Assembly (NCBI GenBank): GCA_023429985.1
Contig: JAEZCV010000096.1
Location: 1-12,987 of the forward strand
DNA: 12,987 bases
Direction: 5' to 3'
Source of the DNA: Bacteroidota bacterium
GTDB taxonomy: Bacteria; Bacteroidota; Bacteroidia; Chitinophagales; Chitinophagaceae
The first letter of the stretch is position 1. Every line of letters starts with the position of its first letter. This document shows, in pieces, positions 6,684-12,987 of this stretch. A model generated the notes under the pieces. That model saw only the letters and a program-made list of their open reading frames with translations, did not search any database and was not told the origin of the DNA. Both the position numbers and the translations under genes were made by a program.

Positions 6684-7120
6684 TGAAGTTCAGGATTTCT
6701 GTGATGATCATTTCAACTGCATTATTTTTTGCAGGTTGCAGCGTGCAGCCGGAAGCAATCAATTACGGTAAAGACCAGTGTGCTGCATGCCGCATGACCA
6801 TTATGGAACCAAAGTTTGCAGGTGAGATCATTAATAATAATGGGAAGGTTTTTAAATTCGATGATGCCCATTGTGTAGCCGAATACCTGCAGGCGGGCCA
6901 GATAAAAAAGGAAGATGTGAAGATGGTGGTATTTACCAACTTTAAACAACCCGATGAATTTCTGCAAACAACCAATGCCTGGTTTGTAAAAAGTGCTTCT
7001 TTAAAAAGTCCCATGAATGGAAATGTAGCGGCCTATGCCGACAAAGCTACAGCAGAAGCCGAAGCGCAATCCTTACCGGGCGAAGCAGGCAGCTGGGAAG
7101 AGATCATGAAGAAATTATGA
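6680..7120 (+). CDS. nosL: NosL copper-binding lipoprotein
   Basis: A 146-residue lipoprotein that binds Cu(I) and delivers it for assembly of the NosZ copper centres. The signal peptide ends in FAGC (Cys20). The NosL signature follows: DQCAACRMTI with Cys34, Cys37 and Met39, then KFDDAHC (59-65) with His64 and Cys65. The length is near the usual 150-190. Its start overlaps the preceding stop in ATGA (6680-6683), and its own stop overlaps the nosD start in the same way, so translation is probably coupled. A second ATG at 6683 is a possible alternative start and would remove only one residue. Confidence 0.95.
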   Translation: MMKFRISVMIISTALFFAGCSVQPEAINYGKDQCAACRMTIMEPKFAGEIINNNGKVFKFDDAHCVAEYLQAGQIKKEDVKMVVFTNFKQPDEFLQTTNAWFVKSASLKSPMNGNVAAYADKATAEAEAQSLPGEAGSWEEIMKKL

Positions 7121-8346
7121 GGTTGTTGCTGCCTATATTCCTGTTGATGGGATTCACTACCCATGCCCGCATTATACATGTTGGTAACAGCGGCGGTTTG
7201 CCTACTCTCAGGGCCGCTGTGGAAAGGGCAATAGAAGGAGATAGTATTTTATTGCACCCTGGCATTTATAAGGAAGGCAACCTGGTGATACAAAAATCCA
7301 TTTCAATAATTGGAGTCAACTATCCCGTTCTTGATGGTGAAGGCAAACATGAAATTCTTACCATCAGCGGTAAGCATATCCGTATAAAAGGTATCAGCTT
7401 CGAAAATGCAGGTTTCTCTAACATGTATGATTATGCAGCCATAAAAGTTATTGATGCCGACCATGTGATCATTGAAAACAATAAAATCACCAACGCTTAT
7501 TTTGCTGTATTCTTTGCCAATGCTTCTTATGGGGTGGTGCAGCATAATCATATTGTAAGTAAATACACATCCGAACAGTTAAGCGGTAATGGCGTGCATA
7601 TGTGGAAGTGCAACAACATGGTGGTAAAAGGAAATTATATTGAAAAGCACCGCGACGGTATTTATTTCGAATTTGTTACCGGTTCCATTATACAGGAAAA
7701 TACAAGCATTCGTAACATAAGGTATGGGTTGCATTTCATGTTTTCTCACGACGATATCTATGCGCACAACAGCTTTACTGAAAATGGCGCAGGCGTTGCG
7801 GTGATGTTTTCAAAAAGAGTTACCATGTACAAAAATCTTTTTGACCAGAACTGGGGGGCAAGTGCCTATGGTTTATTGCTGAAGGAAATATCCGACAGCT
7901 ATATACTTCAAAACAGTTTTGAAAAGAATTCAAGTGCCATACATATGGAGGGAACTACCCGTATAGAAATAGTTTCAAACCAGTTTAATAATAACGGATG
8001 GGCCTTACGTGTACAGGCCAGTTGCACCGAGAATAATTTTAAGGGCAATAATTTTTATTCAAACAGTTTTGATGTAGCAACAAACGGAAATACAACACTT
8101 AACCTTTTTGAAGGCAATTACTGGGATAAATATGAAGGTTATGACAGGAACCGCGATGGTATTGGTGACATTCCCTTTCGTCCCGTAACACTTTATTCAA
8201 TGGTTATTGAACATAACCCCAACGCAGTGATCCTGCTGAGAAGTTTTATGGTTTCCCTGCTGGATAAAGCAGAAAGAGCCATTCCGAGCCTCACGCCCGA
8301 AAATCTTATAGATGAACAGCCTTTGATGAAACCCTTGCGCCCATGA
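7117..8346 (+). CDS. nosD: NosD, periplasmic parallel beta-helix copper-centre maturation protein
   Basis: A 409-residue exported protein needed to build the CuZ centre of NosZ, working with the NosF/NosY ABC transporter and NosL. A signal peptide (about 1-17, ending THA) is followed by a right-handed parallel beta-helix of the CASH/pectate-lyase type from about 20 to 345. It shows as repeated turns with Asn and Gly at regular spacing, such as HVIIENNKIT, NNMVVKGNYIEKHRDGIYFE and LFEGNYWDKYEGYDRNRDG. The C-terminal block DRNRDGIGDIPFRPV (346-360 region) is typical of NosD. A helical tail with a hydrophobic stretch (AVILLRSFMVSLL) closes the protein. Start and stop both overlap neighbours by ATGA, so it sits in the middle of a translationally coupled chain. 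Confidence 0.95.
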   Translation: MRLLLPIFLLMGFTTHARIIHVGNSGGLPTLRAAVERAIEGDSILLHPGIYKEGNLVIQKSISIIGVNYPVLDGEGKHEILTISGKHIRIKGISFENAGFSNMYDYAAIKVIDADHVIIENNKITNAYFAVFFANASYGVVQHNHIVSKYTSEQLSGNGVHMWKCNNMVVKGNYIEKHRDGIYFEFVTGSIIQENTSIRNIRYGLHFMFSHDDIYAHNSFTENGAGVAVMFSKRVTMYKNLFDQNWGASAYGLLLKEISDSYILQNSFEKNSSAIHMEGTTRIEIVSNQFNNNGWALRVQASCTENNFKGNNFYSNSFDVATNGNTTLNLFEGNYWDKYEGYDRNRDGIGDIPFRPVTLYSMVIEHNPNAVILLRSFMVSLLDKAERAIPSLTPENLIDEQPLMKPLRP

Positions 8347-9074
8347 TCGAGATCTCGCAAATTGTAAAAAGGTTCAGAAAACAAACAGTTCTGAACAACA
8401 TTTCCATTTCATTTAAAGAGGGTCATGTTTATGCTTTGATTGGACCAAACGGAAGTGGAAAAACCACACTTATCAAATCCATTCTCGGATTAGTAAGGCC
8501 CGACGCCGGAACTTTATTGTTCAATGGTAAGCCTGTGGATACATCGGTTGATTACCGGAATCACATTGGTTATATGCCACAGATAGGGCGCTACCCGGAT
8601 AATATGACCATTGGCCAATTGTTTTCCATGATAAAGAATATCAGGAAAGAAAAACAAAATGTAAATGAAACACTATTCCGACAGTTTGCATTGGAACAAA
8701 TGCAGTCAAAACCCATGCGCACGCTTTCGGGAGGCACAAGGCAGAAAGTAAGCGCTGCACTTGCCTTTTTATTTGATCCTGCCGTGTTGATACTGGATGA
8801 ACCAACGGCCGGACTCGACCCGCTTTCAACAGAGATATTAAAAGATAAGATTCGTGTAGAAAAGGAAAAAGGTAAACTCATTATCATCACTTCTCATGTT
8901 TTAAGCGACCTGGAAGAGTTTACCACAGATGTTGTTTACCTGCAGGAAGGACAATTAATGTTCAATCGTTCTATTATGGATCTGCAGGAAGATACAGGGC
9001 AGGAAAAGCTGGGAAAAATGGTTGCTTACATGATGAAGAAACAATTGAATGCTGAAACTCAAATTACCGACTGA
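8343..9074 (+). CDS. nosF: NosF, ABC transporter ATPase for nitrous-oxide reductase maturation
   Basis: A 243-residue cytoplasmic ATPase that powers the NosDFY complex delivering a component (thought to be sulfur for CuZ) across the membrane. All nucleotide-binding motifs are intact: Walker A GPNGSGKTT (34-42), Q-loop Gln80 in GYMPQ, signature LSGGT (128-132) followed by RQK, Walker B VLILDEP (148-154) with Glu153, D-loop GLDP (157-160) and H-loop His185. The length is shorter than most NosF proteins (about 300), ending soon after the catalytic core with a basic stretch MMKKQLNAE. The start overlaps nosD by ATGA. The permease NosY begins at or just before its stop. Confidence 0.95.
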   Translation: MIEISQIVKRFRKQTVLNNISISFKEGHVYALIGPNGSGKTTLIKSILGLVRPDAGTLLFNGKPVDTSVDYRNHIGYMPQIGRYPDNMTIGQLFSMIKNIRKEKQNVNETLFRQFALEQMQSKPMRTLSGGTRQKVSAALAFLFDPAVLILDEPTAGLDPLSTEILKDKIRVEKEKGKLIIITSHVLSDLEEFTTDVVYLQEGQLMFNRSIMDLQEDTGQEKLGKMVAYMMKKQLNAETQITD

Positions 9075-9075
9075 T

Positions 9076-9846
9076 ATGGTGGGAAAAATTTCCAGGTATG
9101 TTTTTATGGATGTGATGCGCAGTAAAATGGTAATTGCTTATGCCTTGTTTTTGTTTGCCATTTCATTCAGCCTTTTCCAGCTTGAAGAAAATCCTGGAAA
9201 AGCTATGATGAGCCTTTTAACTATTGTATTGATCGTAGTTCCGCTGGTTAGCCTTGTATTTACAACCATTCACTGGTATAATTCCTATGAATTTATAGAG
9301 CTTATGCTCACGCAACCCATAAAAAGAGGTGATGTTTTTTTAAGTGAATTCACAGGCCTGGCAGTTTCGCTGTCACTGGCTTTTCTTGCAGGGGTAGGTA
9401 TTCCTATATTTATTAATAATCCCGACAGTACAGGCATGGCCATGATTGCCATGGGGTTGATGCTTACACTTATTTTTACTTCCATTGCATTTCTTGCTTC
9501 TGTCAGCACAAGAGATAAGGCAACCGGGATTGGTGCTTCGCTTATGTTATGGTTTTATTTCGCTATTATTTATGATGGTATAGTGTTGATGATATTATTT
9601 TCTTTCAGCGATTACCCACTTGATAAGATCACGCTTGTATTGGCGGCGCTCAACCCGATTGATTTAGGACGCATTTTCCTGATGCTGCAGATGGACATTA
9701 GTGCATTGATGGGATATACAGGTGCTACTTACAAAGAATTCTTGGGCAGCGGTACAGGTATGATCTTTACTTTTTCCATTATGATGTTATGGACCATTAT
9801 TCCGGTGTGGCTGGCAAAAAGGATATTCAGAAAAAAAGATCTTTAA
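9076..9846 (+). CDS. nosY: NosY, ABC transporter permease for nitrous-oxide reductase maturation
   Basis: A 256-residue integral membrane protein with six predicted helices (about 18-36, 44-66, 94-113, 120-143, 150-176 and 225-248), matching NosY, which pairs with NosF. Family marks are MRSKMVIAYALFLFAISF at the N-terminus, YEFIELMLTQPIKRGDVFLS (71-90) before the third helix, and ALNPIDLGRIFLMLQ (191-205). Start choice: ATG at 9076, one base after the nosF stop, fits the expected short N-terminus before the first helix. An in-frame ATG at 9049 would add MLKLKLPTD and overlap nosF by 26 bases; it is possible but those residues look like the nosF end read in another frame. It is the last gene of the operon. 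No simple terminator follows; an inverted repeat occupies the downstream gap. Confidence 0.92.
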   Translation: MVGKISRYVFMDVMRSKMVIAYALFLFAISFSLFQLEENPGKAMMSLLTIVLIVVPLVSLVFTTIHWYNSYEFIELMLTQPIKRGDVFLSEFTGLAVSLSLAFLAGVGIPIFINNPDSTGMAMIAMGLMLTLIFTSIAFLASVSTRDKATGIGASLMLWFYFAIIYDGIVLMILFSFSDYPLDKITLVLAALNPIDLGRIFLMLQMDISALMGYTGATYKEFLGSGTGMIFTFSIMMLWTIIPVWLAKRIFRKKDL

Positions 9847-9861
9847 CATTCAAACATTCTT

Positions 9862-10072
9862 TTTCCCGTTGATCACGCAGATCAATACATTCGCCAGTGT
9901 AGGCAAAATGCACCAGCGCAGATTTCGCAGATTATAATCTTTGCCTTCAAAATAAATTAGCCTGGCAACTGTAGGTACTCTCCGCCTTTTAGGAAACAAT
10001 CTGCGCCATCCGCGCCAGGAAATGTTTGAAACATCTTTAGAATGCTTCAATCCGCGAAAATCTGCGGGAAAT
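9862..10072. repeat. Imperfect long inverted repeat of CGCAGATT-type units
   Basis: The gap between nosY and the convergent gene is filled by two arms that are imperfect reverse complements: left about 9862-9939 and right about 9992-10072. The outer ends pair as TTTCCCG (9863-9869) with CGGGAAA (10065-10071), and the inner ends as GCGCAGATTTCGCAGATT (9916-9933) with AATCTGCG and ATCCGCG (9998-10014). CATTC (9888-9892) pairs with GAATG (10040-10044). CGCAGAT-like units recur six or seven times. Similar interspersed repeats are common in Bacteroidota genomes. It has no gene of its own. Lying between convergent genes, it may fold as a large hairpin that ends both transcripts. Confidence 0.75.
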
Positions 10073-10074
10073 AT

Positions 10075-10896
10075 CTATTGAATGACCATATCTAATACCG
10101 CTCTGGTTAGCCTCATCTGCTCCTCCAAGTGCCCATGTTGTGTTTCAACATTAACATAAGGCCGATTTTGTTGGGCAAAATAAACACTTAATGAACCATC
10201 GTCATTTACATTTGGATGTTGAAGAACAGCATTAATATTTTGTTGTTTCAATTTATTGTAGATCGATGCATTTGTAGTGAAGATGAAATCATCCGGATCC
10301 ATATTTGCATTCACAAAATATTCCGAAGCTTCATTTTTTCTTTTGTTTTTATAGTCGTGAATGGAAAAGCTGTTGTTTGAATTATTGTGAAGTGCAATAA
10401 CAGCGTTATGTTTTTCCAGTTGCGATAAAATAACATTAGCAAAGGATTCCAGTTCTCTTGCAGCCTGGGGATGGAAGGAGGAATGTTCTTCCAGTGTTTG
10501 TTTTCTTCCTTCATAGGTAAACATCCTGTTGGGATCAAATTCATAAGTTTTGTTCTGGTATCGAAATGAAACATTGCGCCGGTTGTTATTTTCTATCATA
10601 ATAAAACTTCCGCCATATTCCTGCAAAATCGATTCTGCAGTTCTTTCGCTGGTCATTTCATTATCGTGCAGTTTTACAAAAACATGATCGGCCTTTTTAT
10701 CCGATCGTTTTACATAGATCTGGAGTTCTGAACTTCCTAACTTATGTTCAATTATACTTGTTACAGGTTCATTAGCAGGACGATGGGCACAAAAACTAAG
10801 ACTGGAAAACAGCAAAATAATTACTGAATACTGCACCGTTCTCAGTTTAAATTGCACGATATTAATTCTGCTCATCTGCATACCTTTAATAATCAT
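10075..10896 (-). CDS. Exported protein with an M14 metallopeptidase-like residue pattern
   Basis: A 273-residue protein with a signal peptide: basic start, hydrophobic core about 22-35, ending SFCAH. Cys36 is preceded by Phe, so a classic lipobox is doubtful. No family is recognised with certainty. The order of residues resembles the zinc carboxypeptidase (M14/AstE-like) fold: HDNE (77-80, an HxxE zinc pair), DPNRMF (121-126, like the substrate-binding Asn-Arg), His170 in ALHNN (third zinc ligand), and Glu251 in VNVETQHGH (catalytic Glu position). If right, it would be a periplasmic Zn-dependent amidohydrolase or carboxypeptidase of unknown substrate; this is inference. In-frame ATGs at residues 6 and 8 are alternative starts. 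It lies 60 bases downstream of the sensor kinase on the same strand and may be co-transcribed. A near-perfect palindrome overlaps its start codon. Confidence 0.85.
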   Translation of the reverse strand: MIIKGMQMSRINIVQFKLRTVQYSVIILLFSSLSFCAHRPANEPVTSIIEHKLGSSELQIYVKRSDKKADHVFVKLHDNEMTSERTAESILQEYGGSFIMIENNNRRNVSFRYQNKTYEFDPNRMFTYEGRKQTLEEHSSFHPQAARELESFANVILSQLEKHNAVIALHNNSNNSFSIHDYKNKRKNEASEYFVNANMDPDDFIFTTNASIYNKLKQQNINAVLQHPNVNDDGSLSVYFAQQNRPYVNVETQHGHLEEQMRLTRAVLDMVIQ

Positions 10897-10917
10897 TTTC
10901 TATGCCATAGAAATGAT
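10892..10917. promoter_or_regulatory. Near-perfect palindrome over the start codon of the M14-like gene
   Basis: TTTCTATG (10897-10904), one central base, and CATAGAAA (10906-10913) are exact reverse complements. The match continues outward with ATCAT on the left and ATGAT on the right if one base is bulged, giving arms of 12-13 bases. The left arm includes the CAT (10894-10896) that is the minus-strand ATG start codon. It could be an operator or an mRNA hairpin hiding the start. The role is inferred. Confidence 0.5.
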
Positions 10918-10956
10918 AAGGTTGCTGTTGCAACTTAAATCTGCTGTATTATTTAT

Positions 10957-12009
10957 TTATTGATCTGCAGAAGAAGGCAGGTAAATACAAATACGCGTAC
11001 CCTCGCCGGGAACGGTAGTAATATGCAGGTCGGCATGAATAGTGGCTGCTCTTTCCCTTAAGCTGGTAAGGCCTAAAGTTTTGTCCAGGTCTTTAGCTTC
11101 ATGCCCGTTTCCATCATCAGTAACAGTAAGGCATATTTTATCTCCCGGTTTATTAAACCGGATAAGTACGTTGCTGGCGTGGGCGTGGTTAACAATAAAC
11201 TTCAGCGATTCCTGGCAAATTCGAAAAAGGTCGATCTTAACTTCCTGTGAGAGCTGGGTATCGGTTCCGTCGGATTCATAAACACAGGGGATGCCATGAA
11301 TAGAGGTAAACTCTTCGGTTAACCAGGTAAGTGTTTCATTAAGGCCCAGGTCTTCGATCATATTCGGACTAATAGCATACGACATCCTTCGAATTGAATC
11401 TATCATTAATCCCGCAGCAGTATGTGCATGTTCCAGTCTTTCCTGTGACTCGTCGTCAAGTTCTGGATTACGTTCCTTCACCAGTTCAATATCCATTTTT
11501 ATTACTGAAGCCACTTGTGCAAGTCCTTCATGAAGTTCGACAGAAAGCTGTTTTTTATCTTTTTCAAGTGCCGTTTTAAAATGAGATGCAAGCCCCTTGA
11601 ACATTTTATACTTTTCTTCTGTGTCGAAATATTCCTGTTTCTTTTTTGTTACATCTTTTGCTATGGCAAAAACCAGTTCTTTTTCAGGTATGTAAATAGA
11701 TGTCCAGTGCAGCCAAATTATATCGCCATTTTTTCGGATGTACCTGTTTTCAAAATTCAGAAGAGGCTTTCCGTCAATAAGTTCTTTTCGTGTAGCTGCT
11801 GTAATTTCAAGGTCATCGGGGTGTATAAAGGAGAAGATCGGTCTTTTGAAAATCTCTTCTTTAGAATAACCAAGTTTTGAGATAACTGCACTGTTAACTT
11901 TTCGAAAAAAACCATCCTTCCCGGCAATACATACCAGGTCGGGTGTAAGTTCAAAAAAATGGAACATTACAGATTCAAGGTCAGTTTGTTTTGTATTTTC
12001 AGCGATCAT
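10957..12009 (-). CDS. PAS-domain sensor histidine kinase (HisKA_3/NarL-partner type)
   Basis: A 350-residue soluble kinase without membrane helices or signal peptide. A PAS domain covers about 15-120 (LTPDLVCIAGKDGFFRKVN; GYSKEEIFKRPIFSFIHPDD; NRYIRKNGDIIWLHW). A coiled linker leads to a HisKA_3 dimerisation/phosphoacceptor segment with LSVELHEGLAQ, His160 being the likely phosphorylated residue. The HATPase domain has G1 TDDGNG (297-302), G2 GLTSLRERA (313-321) and GEGTRICIYLP (335-345). The N-box reads QESLKFIVNHA (266-276): the Asn normally four residues after the Glu is Phe271, so Mg-ATP binding may be altered. No response regulator is in the window. The stop lies 60 bases from the M14-like gene downstream. 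Start at 12009 leaves a short N-terminal helix before PAS. Confidence 0.93.
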   Translation of the reverse strand: MIAENTKQTDLESVMFHFFELTPDLVCIAGKDGFFRKVNSAVISKLGYSKEEIFKRPIFSFIHPDDLEITAATRKELIDGKPLLNFENRYIRKNGDIIWLHWTSIYIPEKELVFAIAKDVTKKKQEYFDTEEKYKMFKGLASHFKTALEKDKKQLSVELHEGLAQVASVIKMDIELVKERNPELDDESQERLEHAHTAAGLMIDSIRRMSYAISPNMIEDLGLNETLTWLTEEFTSIHGIPCVYESDGTDTQLSQEVKIDLFRICQESLKFIVNHAHASNVLIRFNKPGDKICLTVTDDGNGHEAKDLDKTLGLTSLRERAATIHADLHITTVPGEGTRICIYLPSSADQ

Positions 12010-12300
12010 TGTTTAAACAGCAGCATCCAAATTAGCTAATTAATTGGTATGCAGGTATGATTTTAATTAGGTAGAAGCCTTGCAAAGTGCTGGTGTTAAA
12101 GCAAAAAGGCCGCGGATTCTCCAAATTTTAAACAAAGTATTCTTTGGCATTTTCCAGTTCCGGGTTACATTACCAGCTTATGGATAATTTGCAGAAATTA
12201 GTCTTTATGGGCCCAATGATATTATCCTGTTAGGTTCACCCTTTTTTTATACCAGCGAATCGGCTATTTTCATTCTTTCGAATAAATGTTTTAGAAACCA
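12010..12300. promoter_or_regulatory. Divergent intergenic region between the kinase and the DUF6265-like gene
   Basis: A 291-base AT-rich gap between divergent genes, so both promoters should lie here. Visible palindromes near the kinase start are GTTTAAAC (12011-12018) and ATTAGCTAAT (12031-12040). TATTCTTTGG near 12139 resembles the Bacteroidota -7 element TAnnTTTG but has one extra spacer base and lies far from the start at 12301. No gene is seen here. Confidence 0.35.
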
Positions 12301-12786
12301 ATGAAATTTTTAAGACCCTTCAAATATATTGTCGCCGTTTTTGCAACCGGATCCTTATGTGCTTTTGCTGTTTTGAATAAAAACAACATAGACAGAGCAT
12401 CCTGGCTTATAGGCATTTGGGAAAATAAAACCCAAAGAGGAAGTATTTATGAAAGCTGGACCCAACTTAGTGAAACTGAACTTTTGGGAAAAAGTTATAG
12501 TGTTAGGGAAGGAGATACAATAGTATTTGAAAACATAAGGCTTGTGGCGGAAGGAAGTGTTTTGCATTATATCCCCGTGGTTAAGAACCAGAATGCTGGA
12601 TTGCCGGTGCGCTTTACTTCTACACTCATTAATGAATCAAAAATGATTTTTGAAAACGCGCAACATGATTTTCCAAAGCTTATTTCTTACACCAGGGTAG
12701 GTAAAGATTCATTGGTGGCAGAAATATCGGGGGTGATAAATGGAGAAGCGCGGAACCAGGTTTTTCCAATGAAAAGAATTGAATAA
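12301..12786 (+). CDS. Exported DUF6265-like protein
   Basis: A 161-residue protein with an N-terminal signal segment (basic start KFLRPFK, hydrophobic about 9-24, no lipobox) and a single beta-rich domain. The pattern WLIGIWENK (35-43), YESWTQLSETELLGKSY (50-66), FENIRLV (76-82), FENAQHDFPKLISY (116-129) and a closing hydrophobic strand matches, as I recall it, the small uncharacterised DUF6265 family of exported or cytoplasmic beta-barrel proteins. The invariant-looking HDFP block (121-124) is a strong family mark. The molecular function is unknown; no catalytic site can be named. The ATG at 12301 is preceded by AAACCA with no Shine-Dalgarno sequence. The gene downstream starts 77 bases later on the same strand. 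Confidence 0.85.
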   Translation: MKFLRPFKYIVAVFATGSLCAFAVLNKNNIDRASWLIGIWENKTQRGSIYESWTQLSETELLGKSYSVREGDTIVFENIRLVAEGSVLHYIPVVKNQNAGLPVRFTSTLINESKMIFENAQHDFPKLISYTRVGKDSLVAEISGVINGEARNQVFPMKRIE

Positions 12787-12863
12787 GGTAAGCAATTTCA
12801 TAATTTCAGCAGGTTTCCTGTTCGTTTGAACAATGCATTTTAAGCTTACCAAATAAACTGGAG

Positions 12864-12987
12864 ATGTTCAGAATGAATATAGCGTTTACCATTTTCTGTT
12901 TTTGTTTAACCCGTTTTTGTTATGGCCAGTCAATTATAGAGGTTCGATCCTCAGATGACCACCGCCTATTGCCATATGCTTCCCTGG
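12864..12987 (+). CDS. Start of an exported surface protein (carboxypeptidase-D-regulatory-like), runs off the right edge
   Basis: Only the first 41 residues are in the window. A signal peptide (hydrophobic 5-18, ending CYGQ) is followed by SIIEVRSSDDHRLLPYASL, which fits the first strand of a carboxypeptidase-D-regulatory-like/CarboxypepD_reg-like domain: the usual form is a hydrophobic strand, an acidic turn and then LPYASV. In Bacteroidota such domains open TonB-dependent receptors and other outer-membrane proteins, but the rest of this protein cannot be seen. Two in-frame ATGs, 12864 and 12873, are possible. GGAG at 12860-12863 is unusually close to the first and at good distance from the second, so 12873 may be the true start. 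Confidence 0.7.
   Translation, partial: MFRMNIAFTIFCFCLTRFCYGQSIIEVRSSDDHRLLPYASL

Noticed and set aside
9850..10050. Minus-strand frame of 66 codons downstream of nosY
   Set aside because: It lies wholly within the inverted-repeat element, and its Arg/Trp-rich product is what CGCAGATT-type repeats give when translated.
11515..11880. Plus-strand frame of 121 codons across the kinase gene
   Set aside because: Antisense to clear PAS and HisKA_3 coding sequence; Phe/Cys-rich without motifs.
12942..12956. GAGGTTCGATCCTC, resembling a tRNA T-arm
   Set aside because: No acceptor, D or anticodon arm surrounds it, and it lies in frame inside the signal-peptide-bearing coding start at 12864.

Overview
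The window looks like a chromosomal stretch of a Bacteroidota bacterium, most likely close to Chitinophagales or Sphingobacteriales. The evidence is moderate AT-richness, start codons without Shine-Dalgarno sequences, lipoprotein signal peptides ending in Cys, a carboxypeptidase-D-regulatory-like outer-membrane protein start, and a Sec-type (clade II) nitrous-oxide reductase. I could not run any search; family calls rest on reading motifs in the translated sequence.

Left part (1-2930): the N-terminal half of an acetyl-CoA synthetase runs leftward off the window edge. It is divergent from a metabolite:H+ symporter of the MHS/major facilitator group, which is followed by a 73-residue two-helix membrane protein and a clear intrinsic terminator. 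Together these suggest uptake of a small carboxylate and its activation to acyl-CoA.

A gene-poor stretch (2931-3541) follows. It holds a run of GGA triplets, an AT-rich hairpin and a terminator that reads leftward. A tiny leftward lipoprotein gene (3542-3733) and a 308-base upstream region separate it from the main locus.

Centre (4042-9846): a compact rightward nos operon, nosZ - polytopic membrane protein (NosB-like) - nosL - nosD - nosF - nosY. NosZ reduces N2O to N2 in the periplasm. NosL is the copper chaperone lipoprotein, and NosD with the ABC pair NosF/NosY matures the CuZ centre. From the membrane protein to nosF the genes overlap by ATGA, implying coupled translation. NosZ itself has a lipoprotein-like N-terminus, the seven expected CuZ histidines and a complete CuA site. 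No c-type cytochrome, ferredoxin, NosR or NosH/G gene lies in the window, so the electron donor is encoded elsewhere.

Right part (9847-12987): an imperfect long inverted repeat built of CGCAGATT-like units separates nosY from two leftward genes. One is an exported protein carrying an M14-metallopeptidase-like set of residues; upstream of it is a PAS-domain histidine kinase whose N-box lacks the usual asparagine. A rightward DUF6265-like exported protein follows. The window ends inside the start of an outer-membrane or surface protein.
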